In this document: one piece after another, positions 39,495-39,724 of the stretch
How the letters are laid out: each line of letters starts with the position of its first letter
Position numbering within the stretch: the first letter of the stretch is position 1
Assembly: GCA_910589195.1 (NCBI GenBank)
Contig: CAJUTC010000038.1
Location: forward strand, 1 to 39,724
Reading direction: 5' to 3'
Length of the DNA: 39,724 nt
DNA from: an uncultured Lachnospiraceae bacterium
Lineage (GTDB): Bacteria; Bacillota; Clostridia; Lachnospirales; Lachnospiraceae
Program-made: the position numbers and the translations under genes
Notes under the pieces: generated by a model
Databases searched by the model: none
Told to the model about the DNA's origin: nothing
What the model saw: only the letters and a program-made list of their open reading frames with translations

Positions 39495-39651
39495 TTCTCA
39501 CACACTCCCTTTTTCTTCTCATTATAAAGAGAATGCTTTTTATAGACAAATGTATCCATTCAATGTAAAATATGTCTTAGGAACGGAACATCTGCCAAAT
39601 TATACCATTGCTCTGGCTGTTTTGCTCAAATAAAAAGGGGGAGATGATAAA

Positions 39652-39724
39652 TTGGCTATGGAACTGGATCGCTTACAGCAAGAAAAAAACAAGATAACCC
39701 AAATGGCAAACCAGCAGTTATCAA
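39652..39724 (+). CDS. DUF3847-like mobile-element protein, 5' end only
   Basis: TTG at 39652 follows GGGGGAG at eight bases. The frame reads MAMELDRLQQEKNKITQMAN and QQLS before the window ends. A Glu/Gln/Lys-rich coiled-coil start of this form is characteristic of DUF3847 proteins found beside relaxase genes on conjugative elements; an ATG two codons later is an alternative start. Only 24 codons are visible, so the family call is a pattern match. Confidence 0.45.
   Translation, partial: MAMELDRLQQEKNKITQMANQQLS

Noticed and set aside
1..39724. CRISPR arrays, rRNA genes, complete insertion sequences
   Set aside because: No regular repeat-spacer series, rRNA signatures or intact transposase were seen anywhere in the window.

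Overview
The window looks like chromosome from an anaerobic, spore-forming member of the Firmicutes, most likely Lachnospiraceae or a close relative. The evidence is the sporulation genes (cotJABC, spoIID with a SpoIIQ-like partner, a DacF-type carboxypeptidase), a T-box leader on ileS, a split cobalamin-dependent methionine synthase with a separate activation subunit, and moderate-GC clostridial codon use. Most genes lie on the minus strand. All assignments come from reading motifs; no database search was possible.

Layout. 1-4.6 kb: 3'-truncated aminopeptidase P gene, a decayed TnpB (IS200/IS605 OrfB) fossil, dihydrolipoyl dehydrogenase, a Cof-type HAD phosphatase and a divergent tRNA-Pro(GGG). 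4.6-5.7 kb: gene-free, with an array of nested palindromes, one of which has a diverged copy near 20.8 kb. 5.7-6.6 kb: a gluconate 5-dehydrogenase-like SDR behind a promoter followed by three TTTGTAT boxes at exact 19-bp spacing. 7.0-8.4 kb: cotJABC operon and terminator. 8.5-9.6 kb: clear pseudogene of 2,4-diaminopentanoate dehydrogenase (ornithine fermentation). 9.8-12.2 kb: small alarmone synthetase and a degenerate GGDEF-EAL protein. 12.2-12.5 kb: two large nested inverted-repeat structures. 12.6-17.0 kb: SpoIIQ-like, SpoIID and glycogen phosphorylase. 17.0-20.8 kb: T-box-controlled ileS and a 41-residue membrane peptide. 20.9-25.7 kb: GHL10-type secreted hydrolase, pncB and dacF. 25.8-34.5 kb: one co-directional block metF - metH activation subunit - metH - TrpE/PabB-like - TrpG/PabA-like - histidine kinase - response regulator, preceded by a hybrid kinase. 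36.7-38.9 kb: greA-lysS under a strong sigma-A promoter. 38.9 kb to the end: short direct repeats, a zinc-ribbon fragment, an XRE-type regulator and the start of a DUF3847-like gene, suggesting the edge of an integrative or mobilizable element.

Best candidates for something new: (i) an intact chorismate-enzyme pair embedded in a folate/methionine operon whose two subunits have both lost hallmark catalytic residues (amidotransferase Cys to Gly79; TrpE catalytic-region His to Tyr371), next to a two-component system; (ii) a compact sporulation switch in which a sigma-E-like spoIID promoter and its Shine-Dalgarno lie inside the terminator hairpin of glgP, while a forespore-type promoter for spoIIQ overlaps the spoIID stop codon; (iii) SpoIID and SpoIIQ homologues that both lack catalytic residues; (iv) unexplained structured intergenic elements.
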